This document shows positions 9,271 to 17,603 of a stretch of DNA of 61,051 bases, in pieces. The translations under genes were made by a program, and so were the position numbers. Position 1 is the first letter of the stretch, and each line of letters starts with the position of its first letter. The notes under the pieces were generated by a model. The model made no database searches, was not told the DNA's origin, and saw only the letters and a list, made by a program, of their open reading frames with translations. The DNA lies in assembly GCA_026415035.1 (NCBI GenBank), contig JAOAHX010000010.1, positions 27,061 through 88,111 of the forward strand, given 5' to 3'. Origin of the DNA: Thermodesulfobacteriota bacterium (GTDB lineage Bacteria > Desulfobacterota > BSN033 > UBA1163).

Positions 9271-9299
9271 TTGACAGGCGACTATATTTATGTTAACTT
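9271..9299 (+). promoter_or_regulatory. Promoter for the lytic transglycosylase gene
   Basis: A consensus TTGACA (9271-9276) is followed after 17 bases by TAACTT (9294-9299). The ATG at 9328 lies about 22 bases past the expected transcription start and has AAGGGGG just upstream. A TTG start at 9271 would be the -35 box itself, so it is rejected. Confidence 0.65.
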
Positions 9300-9327
9300 T
9301 GTGAAACCTTGTTACAAGGGGGCTAAA

Positions 9328-9915
9328 ATGGGGTCTTACGGACTTGGGGGAGGAAAGAGGAGGTTAGCCTTCAGGATTTTCCTCGTCTTCATCATGACCG
9401 GCTTCTTCATCCATCTCTCCGACCCCTATGCCATCACCCAGAGCAGGAAAGAGGTGATAGAGGAGATCGGAAGGGTTTTGGAGAGGTATTCCACGGATAT
9501 CGATGAGAAGACTCGGATGCAACTGGCCGAGGCCATTTATGAGGAGTCGATCCGATATAACCATGACCCGAAGTTCATCCTGGCCCTCATCGCCATCGAA
9601 AGCTCTTTTAAGAACAGATCGGTCTCCGAAAAGGGAGCCATGGGGCTGATGCAGCTGATGCCCTACGTGGCTGAATCGATTGCCCGGGAGCTCGGGATCG
9701 AATGGAAGGGAGAATCGACCCTGTTCAATCCCCTCCTTAATTTAAGGATGGGCATCCATTACCTATCTCAGCTCATCAACCACTTCGAGGACCTCCGGAT
9801 CGCCCTGGTCGCCTATAACTACGGTCCGACCTATGTAAAGGGTCTGATCGATAAAAGGCAGAAACTCCCCGAAGACTTTTACAGGAAGGTGTTCATCACC
9901 TACCACACCCTCTGA
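9328..9915 (+). CDS. Lytic murein transglycosylase, SLT/MltE type
   Basis: This 195-residue enzyme has one N-terminal membrane segment or signal (about 12-30) and a C-terminal goose-lysozyme-like SLT domain. SLT motifs are present in order: ALIAIESSF with the catalytic Glu91, GAMGLMQLMP (about 103-112) and VAYNYGP near the end. Such enzymes cleave the MurNAc-GlcNAc bond and form 1,6-anhydroMurNAc during wall turnover or assembly of envelope-spanning machines. It is expressed alone from the promoter at 9271, with no assembly-system genes beside it. Confidence 0.9.
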   Translation: MGSYGLGGGKRRLAFRIFLVFIMTGFFIHLSDPYAITQSRKEVIEEIGRVLERYSTDIDEKTRMQLAEAIYEESIRYNHDPKFILALIAIESSFKNRSVSEKGAMGLMQLMPYVAESIARELGIEWKGESTLFNPLLNLRMGIHYLSQLINHFEDLRIALVAYNYGPTYVKGLIDKRQKLPEDFYRKVFITYHTL

Positions 9916-10251
9916 CCCACCGATTCGATAGCAATCCTCCGATTTTTGTGGTAAGTTATCCCCATAGGTCGATAACCGGGGCCATAGGTAAACCGACGTC
10001 CAAGGCTTAGAAGGCTGGTTTACCATGGTTCATCCCTGGTTCACTCCCTAATTCACCCCACGTCATTAAGGGATAGGGAGGACTTCATCCTTAAGTGAAT
10101 TCGAGTGGGGGCTGGTTCCTTGAGTGCCCCTTTTCTGAAGTTAAGTGTCGAAGCCCTGCCCTCAGCGGCCTTCACCCATCTCCATTGGTTCGATTTTATA
10201 CATCGGGAAGGTTATCATTAAAATAGACTAAGGGGGGACAGGGAGGTTCAG
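9916..10251. other. Non-coding gap with short repeats
   Basis: I see no gene in these 336 bases. The left part holds an inverted repeat, GGTAAACC (9987-9994) against GGTTTACC (10017-10024), and a direct repeat of CCATAGGT (9962-9969 and 9982-9989). The imperfect repeats GGTTCATCCC and GGTTCACTCCC follow at about 10027-10050. No clear promoter for the next gene is found; GGGAGG before ATG 10252 is its ribosome binding site. Confidence 0.5.
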
Positions 10252-11160
10252 ATGGCTTCCTTTCGACCCGCTTACCTCCAACTTTATGAACGCGGAGAGC
10301 TTAAGAATCGGATCGATCTCCTCATGGAGCACCTTAAGGAGTGCAGGCTCTGCCCGAGGCAGTGCCGGGTCAACCGGTCGGAGGGCGAGATAGGTTATTG
10401 CAGGGCCCCATCGGAGTTGATGGTCTCGAGCGCCTTCCCCCACTTCGGCGAAGAGCCGCCCCTGGTCGGATACCATGGATCGGGGACGATCTTCCTCACC
10501 CACTGCAACCTCCGGTGCGTCTTCTGCCAGAATCACGACATCAGCCACGGAGGCATGGGAGAGAGGATCTCCACCACCCAGTTGGCCAGGGCGATGAGGA
10601 GGCTCCAGGAGATCGGCTGCCACAACATCAACTTCGTGACCCCGACCCATTATGCCCCCCAGATCGTGGCCTCCCTTCCCGAGGCGATCGAACTGGGCGT
10701 GAGGCTTCCCATCGTCTATAACTGCTCCGGGTACGAGTCCCTGGAGGTGATCCAGCTTCTGGAGGGGATCGTCGACATCTACATGCCCGATGCGAAATAT
10801 ATGGACGAGAAACAGAGCCATCGATACTCCAATGCTCCGGATTACCCGGAGGTCCTGAAAAAGGTTCTCAAAGAGATGCACCGCCAGGTGGGCGACCTAA
10901 AGCTCAACGAATCAGGCATTGCCGAAAGGGGCCTTCTCATCCGTCACCTCGTCATGCCCAACGGAGTGGCCTCCTCGGAAGCGGTTCTGAAGTTCATCGC
11001 CGAGGAGATCTCGGTCGACTCCTATGTGAACATCATGGCCCAATACCGGCCCGAATACAGGGCCTTCGACTATCCCGAAATCAGCCGCAGGATCTCCCAA
11101 AAGGAGTTTACCGAGGCGATCCAGATCGCCAGACGACTCAAACTCTATCGGGGTTTTTAG
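10252..11160 (+). CDS. PflX-like radical SAM protein
   Basis: This 302-residue protein belongs to the pyruvate-formate-lyase-activase-like radical SAM group (COG1313, PflX-like), whose substrate is unknown. The radical SAM cluster motif is CNLRCVFC (Cys85, Cys89, Cys92). An additional cysteine set upstream (Cys31, Cys34, Cys38, Cys50) could hold a second Fe-S cluster. No glycyl-radical enzyme is encoded in the window, so an activase role for one cannot be argued from context. It directly abuts the next gene (TAG then GTG), and that gene overlaps polX, so the three form one unit. Confidence 0.88.
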   Translation: MASFRPAYLQLYERGELKNRIDLLMEHLKECRLCPRQCRVNRSEGEIGYCRAPSELMVSSAFPHFGEEPPLVGYHGSGTIFLTHCNLRCVFCQNHDISHGGMGERISTTQLARAMRRLQEIGCHNINFVTPTHYAPQIVASLPEAIELGVRLPIVYNCSGYESLEVIQLLEGIVDIYMPDAKYMDEKQSHRYSNAPDYPEVLKKVLKEMHRQVGDLKLNESGIAERGLLIRHLVMPNGVASSEAVLKFIAEEISVDSYVNIMAQYRPEYRAFDYPEISRRISQKEFTEAIQIARRLKLYRGF

Positions 11161-12051
11161 GTGGATTTGGAAGAGGCCCTTCGAGAGAACCGGTCCCTCA
11201 AAAGGAAGCTCCGGTCTCTCACCCGAGAGATCGAGTTGTTAAGGAGGGCTTCGGTTGAAGATCCCTCCGCTGTCGAAGGCCTTCTCAGGGCAAGGGGCTT
11301 GAGGGTCTTCAGGAAGAACCCCACCGATCGCCTCCTCTTCCCACCGGATCTCTCCCCTGAAGACCGGGACCGATTCTACGAGTCGATGAAGAAATACTCC
11401 TTCCGCCTGGTCCTCAGGGACATGATCAAACACCAAAATGGGTTCGGCGTCGGCGATCTGACCCGTTACTGTTCGACGAGGGTGGCCCGACACTACTGCG
11501 AGGTCCTGGAGGCGATGGGGATCCTCCAAAGGACAGGAAGACAGACCTACCGAACCCGACTCGCTCCTATCTTCAGCTTCGGCCCCACCCTGGAGTGGTT
11601 CATCGCCGAGATGTTCAAGAGGGAGTTTGCCTCGCCAGCCCTCTATGGCGTTAGCGTCAAGGGAACCCCCTCCGGCGGGGATTTCGACGTGGTCGCTTCT
11701 TGGAACCGGAGGCTCGTCTATGTGGAGGTGAAGTCCTCCCCACCCCGGGGGATCGAACGGCCCGAGATCACCACCTTCTTCTCGAGGCTGGAGGACCTCC
11801 TGCCCGATATGGCCGTCCTCTTCAACGATACTCAGCTCAGGATGAAGGACAAGCTGGTTGGGATGTTGGAGGAGGAGCTCGAGAGGAGATACGGTGCGGA
11901 ATCGGAGGAGCGCCACCCGGTGGTACGGCTGATCGAGGAGCTCTTCCATATTGGACACCGCATCTACCTCATCAACAGCAAAAAGGATGTGGTCGAGAAC
12001 TTTTCGAGCTGCCTAAGGGATTATCTCAGATACGGAGAGCCCCGAGCATGA
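11161..12051 (+). CDS. Uncharacterised protein with PD-(D/E)XK-like nuclease fold
   Basis: The family is not recognised. The 296-residue sequence begins with a charged coiled-coil-like helix (about 5-30) and continues with a helical, possibly winged-helix part (about 75-125). It then shows what looks like a PD-(D/E)XK active site: a glutamate-containing helix (145-150), GGDFDVVA with Asp176, and VYVEVKSS with Glu189 and Lys191. This spacing is typical of restriction-endonuclease-like folds, so metal-dependent DNA cleavage is a reasonable but untested inference. GTG 11161 begins exactly after the upstream stop, and the end overlaps polX by ATGA, implying a linked role in DNA processing. Confidence 0.7.
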   Translation: MDLEEALRENRSLKRKLRSLTREIELLRRASVEDPSAVEGLLRARGLRVFRKNPTDRLLFPPDLSPEDRDRFYESMKKYSFRLVLRDMIKHQNGFGVGDLTRYCSTRVARHYCEVLEAMGILQRTGRQTYRTRLAPIFSFGPTLEWFIAEMFKREFASPALYGVSVKGTPSGGDFDVVASWNRRLVYVEVKSSPPRGIERPEITTFFSRLEDLLPDMAVLFNDTQLRMKDKLVGMLEEELERRYGAESEERHPVVRLIEELFHIGHRIYLINSKKDVVENFSSCLRDYLRYGEPRA

Positions 12052-13760
12052 AGAACAGGGAGCTTGCCGACCTCTTCGAGAAGATGGCCGATGTGCTCGA
12101 ATTCAAAGGGGAGAATCCCTTTAAGGTGAACGCCTACCGAAAGGCCGCAAGGCTTCTCGGCGACCTCACCCAGGATATCGAAGAGATCGCCGAAAGTGGC
12201 CGACTCCGAAAGATCCCGGGGATCGGTGAAGGAATCTCCCAGAAGATCGAAGAATATCTGAAGACCGGGAGGGTGGCTAAATTTGAGGAGGCCAAAAAGG
12301 GGATCTCGGACGAGTTGATCGCCATGATGGAGATCCCGGGAATGGGACCGAAGACCCTCGCCCTCCTCCACAAAGAGAGGCGGATCGAATCCCTATCCCA
12401 GTTGGAGAAGGCCCTGAGCGATGGCTCCCTCCTCGACCTCCCCGGGATGGGTGAAAAGAAGATCGAGAATATCCGGCGGGGCATCGAGCTCCTCAAACAG
12501 AGCAAGGGAAGGATGAACCTCGGCATGGCCTTTCCTGTGGCCAAAAGGATCGTGGAGGCCCTGCGCAAAGCCACAGGTTCCGAAAGGATCCAGTGGGCAG
12601 GCTCCCTGAGGAGGATGCGGGAGGATATCGGCGACATCGACATCCTCGCCACGGGTCCGAATCCGGAGAGGATCATCCAGACCTTCACCCATCTCCCCGA
12701 GGTGAAAGAGATCTTGGCTTCGGGCGAGACCAAGGCCTCGGTCATCGTCGAAGGGGGCCTTCAGATCGACCTCCGCGTCGTCGAGGAGGACTCCTACGGC
12801 GCAGCCCTGCAATATTTCACGGGATCGAAGGCCCATAACATTCGCCTGAGGGGGATCGCAAAGGCCAAGGGGATCAAGATCAACGAGTACGGGGTCTTCA
12901 AGGGCGAAAGAAAGATTGGCGGAAAAGAGGAGGCGGAGGTCTACGAGGCCCTCGGCATGGTCTGGATCGAACCCGAACTCCGGGAGGATCGGGGAGAGAT
13001 CGAGGCCGCGCTCGAGGGGGGGCTTCCCGATTTGATCGAAGAGTCGGAGATCCGGGGAGACTTCCATGTCCACTCCAACTGGAGCGACGGCACCTCGCCC
13101 ATCGAAGAGGTCGCTGAGGCTGCCCGGAAAAAGGGCTATGAGTATGTGGCCATCTGCGATCATACGAGGTCCTTGAGGATCACCCACGGCCTCGATGAGA
13201 CGAGATTGACGAAGCAGATGGAGGAGATCGACCGGCTCAACGAGAGGCTGAAAGGGTTTCGGATCCTCAAGGGTGCGGAGGTCGACATCCTGAGCGATGG
13301 GAGGCTCGACCTTCCCGATAAGGTCCTCCAGAGGCTCGACATCGTGGTCGCCTCGGTCCACAGCGGCTTCAAGCAGGATCGGGAGAAGATGACCCGGCGG
13401 ATGGTCAAGGCCCTCGAAAACCCCTTTGTCCATATCCTCGGACATCCCACCGGAAGGCTCTTAGGATCGAGGGCTCCGTATGAGGTGGAACTGGAGGAGG
13501 TGATGGCCGCGGCAAAGCGATATGGAAAGGCCCTTGAGCTCAATGCCTATGCCGAACGCCTCGATCTCAACGACCTCCACTGTCGAAAAGCAAAGGAGAT
13601 GGGCGTGAGGGTGGCCATCGGAACCGATACCCACCATCTCGACCAGCTCTGGATGATGAGCTTGGGGGTGGCGGTGGCCAGAAGGGGATGGCTCGAAAGG
13701 AGGGACGTCCTGAACACCCTTCCCTTGAAGGACCTCCTGAGGTGGTGCCGGAAAGGGTAA
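12048..13760 (+). CDS. polX: PolX family DNA polymerase/3'-5' exonuclease with PHP domain
   Basis: From ATG 12048 the product is 570 residues, the usual bacterial PolX length. It has an N-terminal helix-hairpin-helix region (PGIGEGISQKI, PGMGPKTLALL, PGMGEKKIENI) and the Pol-beta nucleotidyltransferase core, with GSLRR (185-189) and the metal aspartates DID (196-198). A C-terminal PHP domain starts at GDFHVHSNWSDGT (about 340). The family fills short gaps in base-excision repair, and the PHP part supplies exonuclease or AP-endonuclease activity. The frame stays open further upstream to 11700, but that part is antiphase to the preceding gene, and the ATGA overlap at 12048-12051 decides the start. 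Confidence 0.95.
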   Translation: MKNRELADLFEKMADVLEFKGENPFKVNAYRKAARLLGDLTQDIEEIAESGRLRKIPGIGEGISQKIEEYLKTGRVAKFEEAKKGISDELIAMMEIPGMGPKTLALLHKERRIESLSQLEKALSDGSLLDLPGMGEKKIENIRRGIELLKQSKGRMNLGMAFPVAKRIVEALRKATGSERIQWAGSLRRMREDIGDIDILATGPNPERIIQTFTHLPEVKEILASGETKASVIVEGGLQIDLRVVEEDSYGAALQYFTGSKAHNIRLRGIAKAKGIKINEYGVFKGERKIGGKEEAEVYEALGMVWIEPELREDRGEIEAALEGGLPDLIEESEIRGDFHVHSNWSDGTSPIEEVAEAARKKGYEYVAICDHTRSLRITHGLDETRLTKQMEEIDRLNERLKGFRILKGAEVDILSDGRLDLPDKVLQRLDIVVASVHSGFKQDREKMTRRMVKALENPFVHILGHPTGRLLGSRAPYEVELEEVMAAAKRYGKALELNAYAERLDLNDLHCRKAKEMGVRVAIGTDTHHLDQLWMMSLGVAVARRGWLERRDVLNTLPLKDLLRWCRKG

Positions 13761-13781
13761 CGATCTTTTAAATCCGATCGA

Positions 13782-14567
13782 TCAGACGAACCACTTCATC
13801 GAGACCACGTTCACCCCCGAGGCCTTCAGCTCTTCCCGGATCCTCCTGACCATCTGGACCGCGGCAGGATTGTCTCCGTGGACGCAGAGCGTATCGGCCC
13901 AGAGATCGATCTCCGTTCCGTCGATGGCCACGACCTTTCCCTCGACCGCCATCTTCAAGGCCCTTTTGGCCACAAGCTCGTGATCCTCGATCACCGCTCC
14001 CTTCTCCCTCCGGGGGACGAGGGAGCCGTCTCTGCGGTAAGCCCTGTCGGGAAAGGCCTCGAAGGCGATGCGGATCCCGTAACGTTTCCCCATCTCGAGA
14101 AGGGGTTCGTTGTTCGAGGAGGCGAGGGCGACTAGGATGATCTCCTTGTCCACTTTCGAGATCGCCTCGGCCATGGCCTCCCAGATCCTCGGATTGGCCA
14201 CGGCCATGTTGTAGAGCGCTCCGTGGGCCTTCACATGCTGAAGCCGAAGCCCTTGAGAGACGACAAAGGCCTGGAGCGCACCGGTCTGGTAGACGATATA
14301 GTCCTGGATCTCCTCGAGGGTGGCATCGAGATTCCTTCTGCCAAAGCCGATCAGGTCCGGAAAGCCGGGATGGGCCCCCACCTCCACGCCATATCGCTTC
14401 GCCAAGGCGACGGTCTTTCGCATCACCGAGGGATCTCCGGCATGGAACCCGCAGGCGATGTTGGCAGAGGTGAGGTAGGGGATCACCTCCTCGTCCATCC
14501 CCAGTTTGTAGGCACCGAAGCTCTCTCCCACGTCGGAGTTTAGGTCGATCTGGATCTTGCTGCTCAT
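13782..14567 (-). CDS. pxpA: 5-oxoprolinase subunit PxpA (LamB/YcsF family)
   Basis: This 261-residue protein belongs to the LamB/YcsF family, whose PxpA member acts with PxpB and PxpC to hydrolyse 5-oxoproline to glutamate using ATP. The conserved IDLNSDVGESFGAYKLG stands at the N-terminus, with SANIACGFHAGDP, GAHPGFPD and VKAHGALYN following. The ATG at 14567 has GGAGGAG upstream and overlaps the ferredoxin stop by four bases. No pxpB or pxpC is nearby. Tight coupling to a 2-oxoacid:ferredoxin oxidoreductase suggests a link between glutamate recovery and 2-oxoglutarate, which is inference. Confidence 0.88.
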   Translation of the reverse strand: MSSKIQIDLNSDVGESFGAYKLGMDEEVIPYLTSANIACGFHAGDPSVMRKTVALAKRYGVEVGAHPGFPDLIGFGRRNLDATLEEIQDYIVYQTGALQAFVVSQGLRLQHVKAHGALYNMAVANPRIWEAMAEAISKVDKEIILVALASSNNEPLLEMGKRYGIRIAFEAFPDRAYRRDGSLVPRREKGAVIEDHELVAKRALKMAVEGKVVAIDGTEIDLWADTLCVHGDNPAAVQMVRRIREELKASGVNVVSMKWFV

Positions 14568-14914
14568 CTTGACTCCTCCAGGACCATCTCGATCGCCCCC
14601 TTCGGGCAGATGGCGGCGCAGATGCCACAGCCCTTGCAGTAGTCGAGGTCGATCTGGACCTCTCCGGTCTTCTCGTCGCGGGTGATGCAGAGATCGGGAC
14701 AGAGGAGACTGCAGAGATCGCAGGACTGGCAATCCCTCAGCCCGAGACACCGCTCCGCCTCCCGGACCGCCTCTTCCCTGAGAAGACCCTCCTCCATCGA
14801 GGGCTCGCCTTTTCTCCTGTCCCTCGTCGAAGGGGCTTTCCCTCTAACCTTCTGAACCGCCTCTTTTTTACATTCCCTGGTCATACCCCGAAGGACGAAC
14901 TCCTCAAAGGTCAC
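14564..14914 (-). CDS. 2[4Fe-4S] ferredoxin-like subunit of the Kor complex
   Basis: The protein has an N-terminal basic extension and two cluster motifs, CQSCDLCSLLCP and CKGCGICAAICP, each CxxCxxCxxxC(P). In four-subunit 2-oxoacid:ferredoxin oxidoreductases this is the delta (ferredoxin) subunit. Here it stands at the end of the Kor gene series rather than at its head. GTG 14914 directly follows the upstream stop; ATG 14884 is an alternative start that would shorten the basic tail. It probably passes electrons between the oxidoreductase and the GltD-like flavoprotein encoded just upstream. Confidence 0.87.
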   Translation of the reverse strand: MTFEEFVLRGMTRECKKEAVQKVRGKAPSTRDRRKGEPSMEEGLLREEAVREAERCLGLRDCQSCDLCSLLCPDLCITRDEKTGEVQIDLDYCKGCGICAAICPKGAIEMVLEESR

Positions 14915-16291
14915 TCATCTCAGATACTCGGCAATGGCCTCTGCCCCTCTCTTCCCTGCTGCGATGGCCTCGATGGCCCAGCCCGGTCCGGTCACCATAT
15001 CACCGCCCGCAAAGACCCCCTTGAGATTCGTCTGACCTTTCTCATCGACCCGTACCGTTCCGTCAGGATTTCTCTCAAGCCCTTTTAAATAGCGAGAATC
15101 GATTCCCTGGCCGATCGCGGGGATGATCATATCGGCCTCGACCGTGAAATTGGAGCCTTCCACCGGAACCGGCCTTCTCCGTCCCGTCTCGTCCGGCTCG
15201 GCAAGCCGCATCCGGATACACTCCATCCCAGAAACCCTTCCCGCCCTTCCCGTGATCCTGACCGGTGCGGTGAGGAAGTGAAGTCTCACTCCTTCCCTGA
15301 CGGCCTGATCGACCTCCTCGGCGATGGCCGGCATCTCTCTCCTCGAACGCCTGTAATAGAGATCGATCCTTTTTGCACCGAGCCGAAGCAAACACCGGGC
15401 CACATCGATGGCCACATTTCCGCCGCCGATGACCGCGACCTTACTGCCCGTTTCGACCTTCCTGCCGAGATTGACCTTTCTCAAAAACTCGACTCCAGGA
15501 TGAACTCCCTGAAGGGACTCTCCCGGGATGTTCAGCCTTAAACTTCGGTGAGCCCCCATCGAGAGGAAGATGGCATCAAAGCCCGAACGCTGAAGGATCG
15601 TTCCGTCTCCTTCCAAACGGAAGGGCCGATTCACCTCCATCTCCACCCCCAGCCTCCGGATCCCTTCGACCTCCATCTCCAGGACCTCTCTCGGCAAACG
15701 AAAGGAGGGGATTCCCACCCGGAGCATCCCACCCAGGACGGGAAGGGCTTCGAAGAGCGTCACCCTGAAGCCCTTGAGGGTCAGATCGTTGGCACAGGCC
15801 AGGCCAGCCGGACCAGAACCCACCACCAAGATCCTCTCCCGTCTCATCCTTCCCGCCACCTTCCACCTCTGCTCACTCCGGCCCTGCTCTGCGATAAAGC
15901 GCTTGAGCAACCGGATGGGGACCGGGCGATCCACGCCCTCTCTCAGACAGGCTTCCTCGCAGGGATGGTGGCAGATGTAGCCGCAGACGCCGGGCAGGGG
16001 ATTGACCTCGCGGATCAGGTCGAGGGCCTCCCTGTACTTCCCTTTGGCGATCAGGGCCACATAGCCCCTCGCATCCTGATGGATGGGGCAGGCCTCCTGA
16101 CAGGGAGGAAGGGGGATCCTTCCCTTTGAAGGAGGATCGGCCATCTTTTCGCGATAGAGCGTCCCTCGGAGGCTCTCCTCCTCCTTCCGGTATTCGGGAA
16201 TCCACTCCGCAGGACATCCCCTCAGGCAGATGTCGCAACTACGGCATTTAGAAGGGTGGAGCAGGGGGCGATGGGTTCTTCCTTCAACCAT
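14915..16291 (-). CDS. GltD-like NAD(P)H:ferredoxin-type flavoprotein
   Basis: The 458-residue protein has an extra N-terminal [4Fe-4S] motif (Cys16, 19, 22, 26). Next comes the GltD-type cluster domain (cysteines 64, 68, 103, 107, 111, 115), then two Rossmann folds: FAD-binding GSGPAG at 158-163 and NAD(P)-binding VIGGGNVAIDVA around 285. It resembles the glutamate synthase small subunit and NfnB, but no glutamate synthase large subunit is present. It lies inside the korCBA operon, overlapping korC by eight bases, so a role linking the Kor ferredoxin pool to NAD(P)H is likely. The added N-terminal cluster could be the ferredoxin contact. Confidence 0.85.
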   Translation of the reverse strand: MVEGRTHRPLLHPSKCRSCDICLRGCPAEWIPEYRKEEESLRGTLYREKMADPPSKGRIPLPPCQEACPIHQDARGYVALIAKGKYREALDLIREVNPLPGVCGYICHHPCEEACLREGVDRPVPIRLLKRFIAEQGRSEQRWKVAGRMRRERILVVGSGPAGLACANDLTLKGFRVTLFEALPVLGGMLRVGIPSFRLPREVLEMEVEGIRRLGVEMEVNRPFRLEGDGTILQRSGFDAIFLSMGAHRSLRLNIPGESLQGVHPGVEFLRKVNLGRKVETGSKVAVIGGGNVAIDVARCLLRLGAKRIDLYYRRSRREMPAIAEEVDQAVREGVRLHFLTAPVRITGRAGRVSGMECIRMRLAEPDETGRRRPVPVEGSNFTVEADMIIPAIGQGIDSRYLKGLERNPDGTVRVDEKGQTNLKGVFAGGDMVTGPGWAIEAIAAGKRGAEAIAEYLR

Positions 16292-16832
16292 AGACCTTCC
16301 TCCCCAGCTCCATTCCGACCCGAAGGGCCTGAAGGTTGAGCGGACGGAACCGCTCGCTCACGTGCATGGCGATAGCCTTGCGAAGGGCCTTGGCCGAGAC
16401 GAGTTTTGTGATTTGGATGAGGGCCCCGAGGAAGACGATGTTGGCCACCTGCTTATTCTTCAACCGCTTCACCGAGACCTCGGTGGCAGGGATGCCGAGA
16501 TGCTTTACCCGAAGGTCTGCCCTCGGCTCCACCAAGGTCTGGTCGAAGAGGATGAGGCCCGTCTCCGGCCTCACCTCAGTGCAGTAGGTATTGTAAGCGC
16601 CCTGGGACATGGCAACCAGGACGTCGGCAACCGTCAGGTGAGGAAAATCGACCGGTCCTTCCGAGAAGATGATCTCCGACTTACAGCCCGAACCCCTGGC
16701 CTGTGCTCCATAGGAATTGGAACCGGAGATATATTTCCCTTCCAAGACGCCCGCCTGTCCCAAGAGGAGGCCTGCGAGGACCACCCCCTGACCGCCGAAG
16801 CCGCTCAGCCGGATCTGTTTGATCTCGGTCAT
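16284..16832 (-). CDS. korC: 2-oxoacid:ferredoxin oxidoreductase gamma subunit
   Basis: This 182-residue protein is the gamma subunit, which helps bind coenzyme A in the 2-oxoglutarate/2-oxoacid ferredoxin oxidoreductase complex. It has the typical RLSGFGGQGVVLAGLLLGQA start and the YGAQARGSGCKSEI block (about 43-56). The ATG at 16832 overlaps the korB stop by four bases; the frame is open further upstream but those codons lie inside korB. Symbols follow the KorABC naming; the preferred 2-oxoacid is not certain. Confidence 0.92.
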   Translation of the reverse strand: MTEIKQIRLSGFGGQGVVLAGLLLGQAGVLEGKYISGSNSYGAQARGSGCKSEIIFSEGPVDFPHLTVADVLVAMSQGAYNTYCTEVRPETGLILFDQTLVEPRADLRVKHLGIPATEVSVKRLKNKQVANIVFLGALIQITKLVSAKALRKAIAMHVSERFRPLNLQALRVGMELGRKVYG

Positions 16833-17587
16833 GAGAGGAACTCTCCCGTGATGATCTTTTCTGCCAACTCCTCCTCCGACATCCCCTCGGCCTCCTCTTC
16901 GAGGATGCAGCGCCGGATCAGATCCCGGATCATCTCGTCCGGCCGGTCGAGCCGATTGCGTCTCCCGTACTGGGTGGGACAGGGGGAGAGGACCTCGATG
17001 AAGGAGAACCCCTGATGACGAAGGGCCTTCTTGATCGATTGGATGAGCGCCACGGGCTGGGTGACGGCGTAGCGGGCGACGTAGGTGGCCCCAGCTCCCA
17101 CCACCAGTTTGCAAAGATCGAAAGGACGGTAGGGATTTCCTTCCTCGGTCGTGGCCGTCTTCGAGCCGTGAGGAGTGGTGGAGGCCACCTGTCCTCCGGT
17201 CATGCCGTAGATCATGTTGTTGGCGCAGATCACCTTGAGATCGATATTCCTTCTGGCGGCATGGATGAGGTGGTTTCCTCCGATGGAGGAGAGGTCCCCA
17301 TCTCCGCTCACCACCACCACGCAGAGCTCGGGGTTGAAGAGCTTGGCACCCGTGGCAAAGGCGAGCGCCCTGCCGTGAAGGGTGTGGAGGGTGTCGCCAT
17401 TATAATGAGGGCTCGGGATCCAGGCCGCGCAACCGATGCCCGACACGAAGAGCATCTTCTTCATGTCCATTTTCAGCTCATCGATGGCCCTCAGAAGGAG
17501 GCCCATCAGGATCCCGTGTCCACAACCTGGGCAGAAGGGCGTCGACTTGACACCAGGGCGGATATATTGTTCAAGGGCTCGGGCCAT
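16829..17587 (-). CDS. korB: 2-oxoacid:ferredoxin oxidoreductase beta subunit (TPP-binding)
   Basis: This subunit binds thiamine pyrophosphate and a [4Fe-4S] cluster and carries out oxidative decarboxylation to acyl-CoA. The 252-residue sequence has the N-terminal CPGCGHG (Cys19, Cys22) and the TPP/Mg motif GDGDLSSIGGNHLIHAARRN followed by VICANNMIYGMTGGQ. AAGGA eight bases before ATG 17587 supports the start. It lies 16 bases after korA and overlaps korC. In anaerobes the reaction may run either way, feeding or draining reduced ferredoxin. Confidence 0.94.
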   Translation of the reverse strand: MARALEQYIRPGVKSTPFCPGCGHGILMGLLLRAIDELKMDMKKMLFVSGIGCAAWIPSPHYNGDTLHTLHGRALAFATGAKLFNPELCVVVVSGDGDLSSIGGNHLIHAARRNIDLKVICANNMIYGMTGGQVASTTPHGSKTATTEEGNPYRPFDLCKLVVGAGATYVARYAVTQPVALIQSIKKALRHQGFSFIEVLSPCPTQYGRRNRLDRPDEMIRDLIRRCILEEEAEGMSEEELAEKIITGEFLS

Positions 17588-17603
17588 CGGCGGGTCCTTT
17601 TCC

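Noticed and set aside
9271-9327. TTG start at 9271 for the lytic transglycosylase
   Set aside because: The TTG is the -35 TTGACA box itself; ATG 9328 has a good ribosome binding site.
11700-12047. 116-codon extension in front of polX
   Set aside because: It overlaps the PD-(D/E)XK-like gene in another frame and is not PolX-like.
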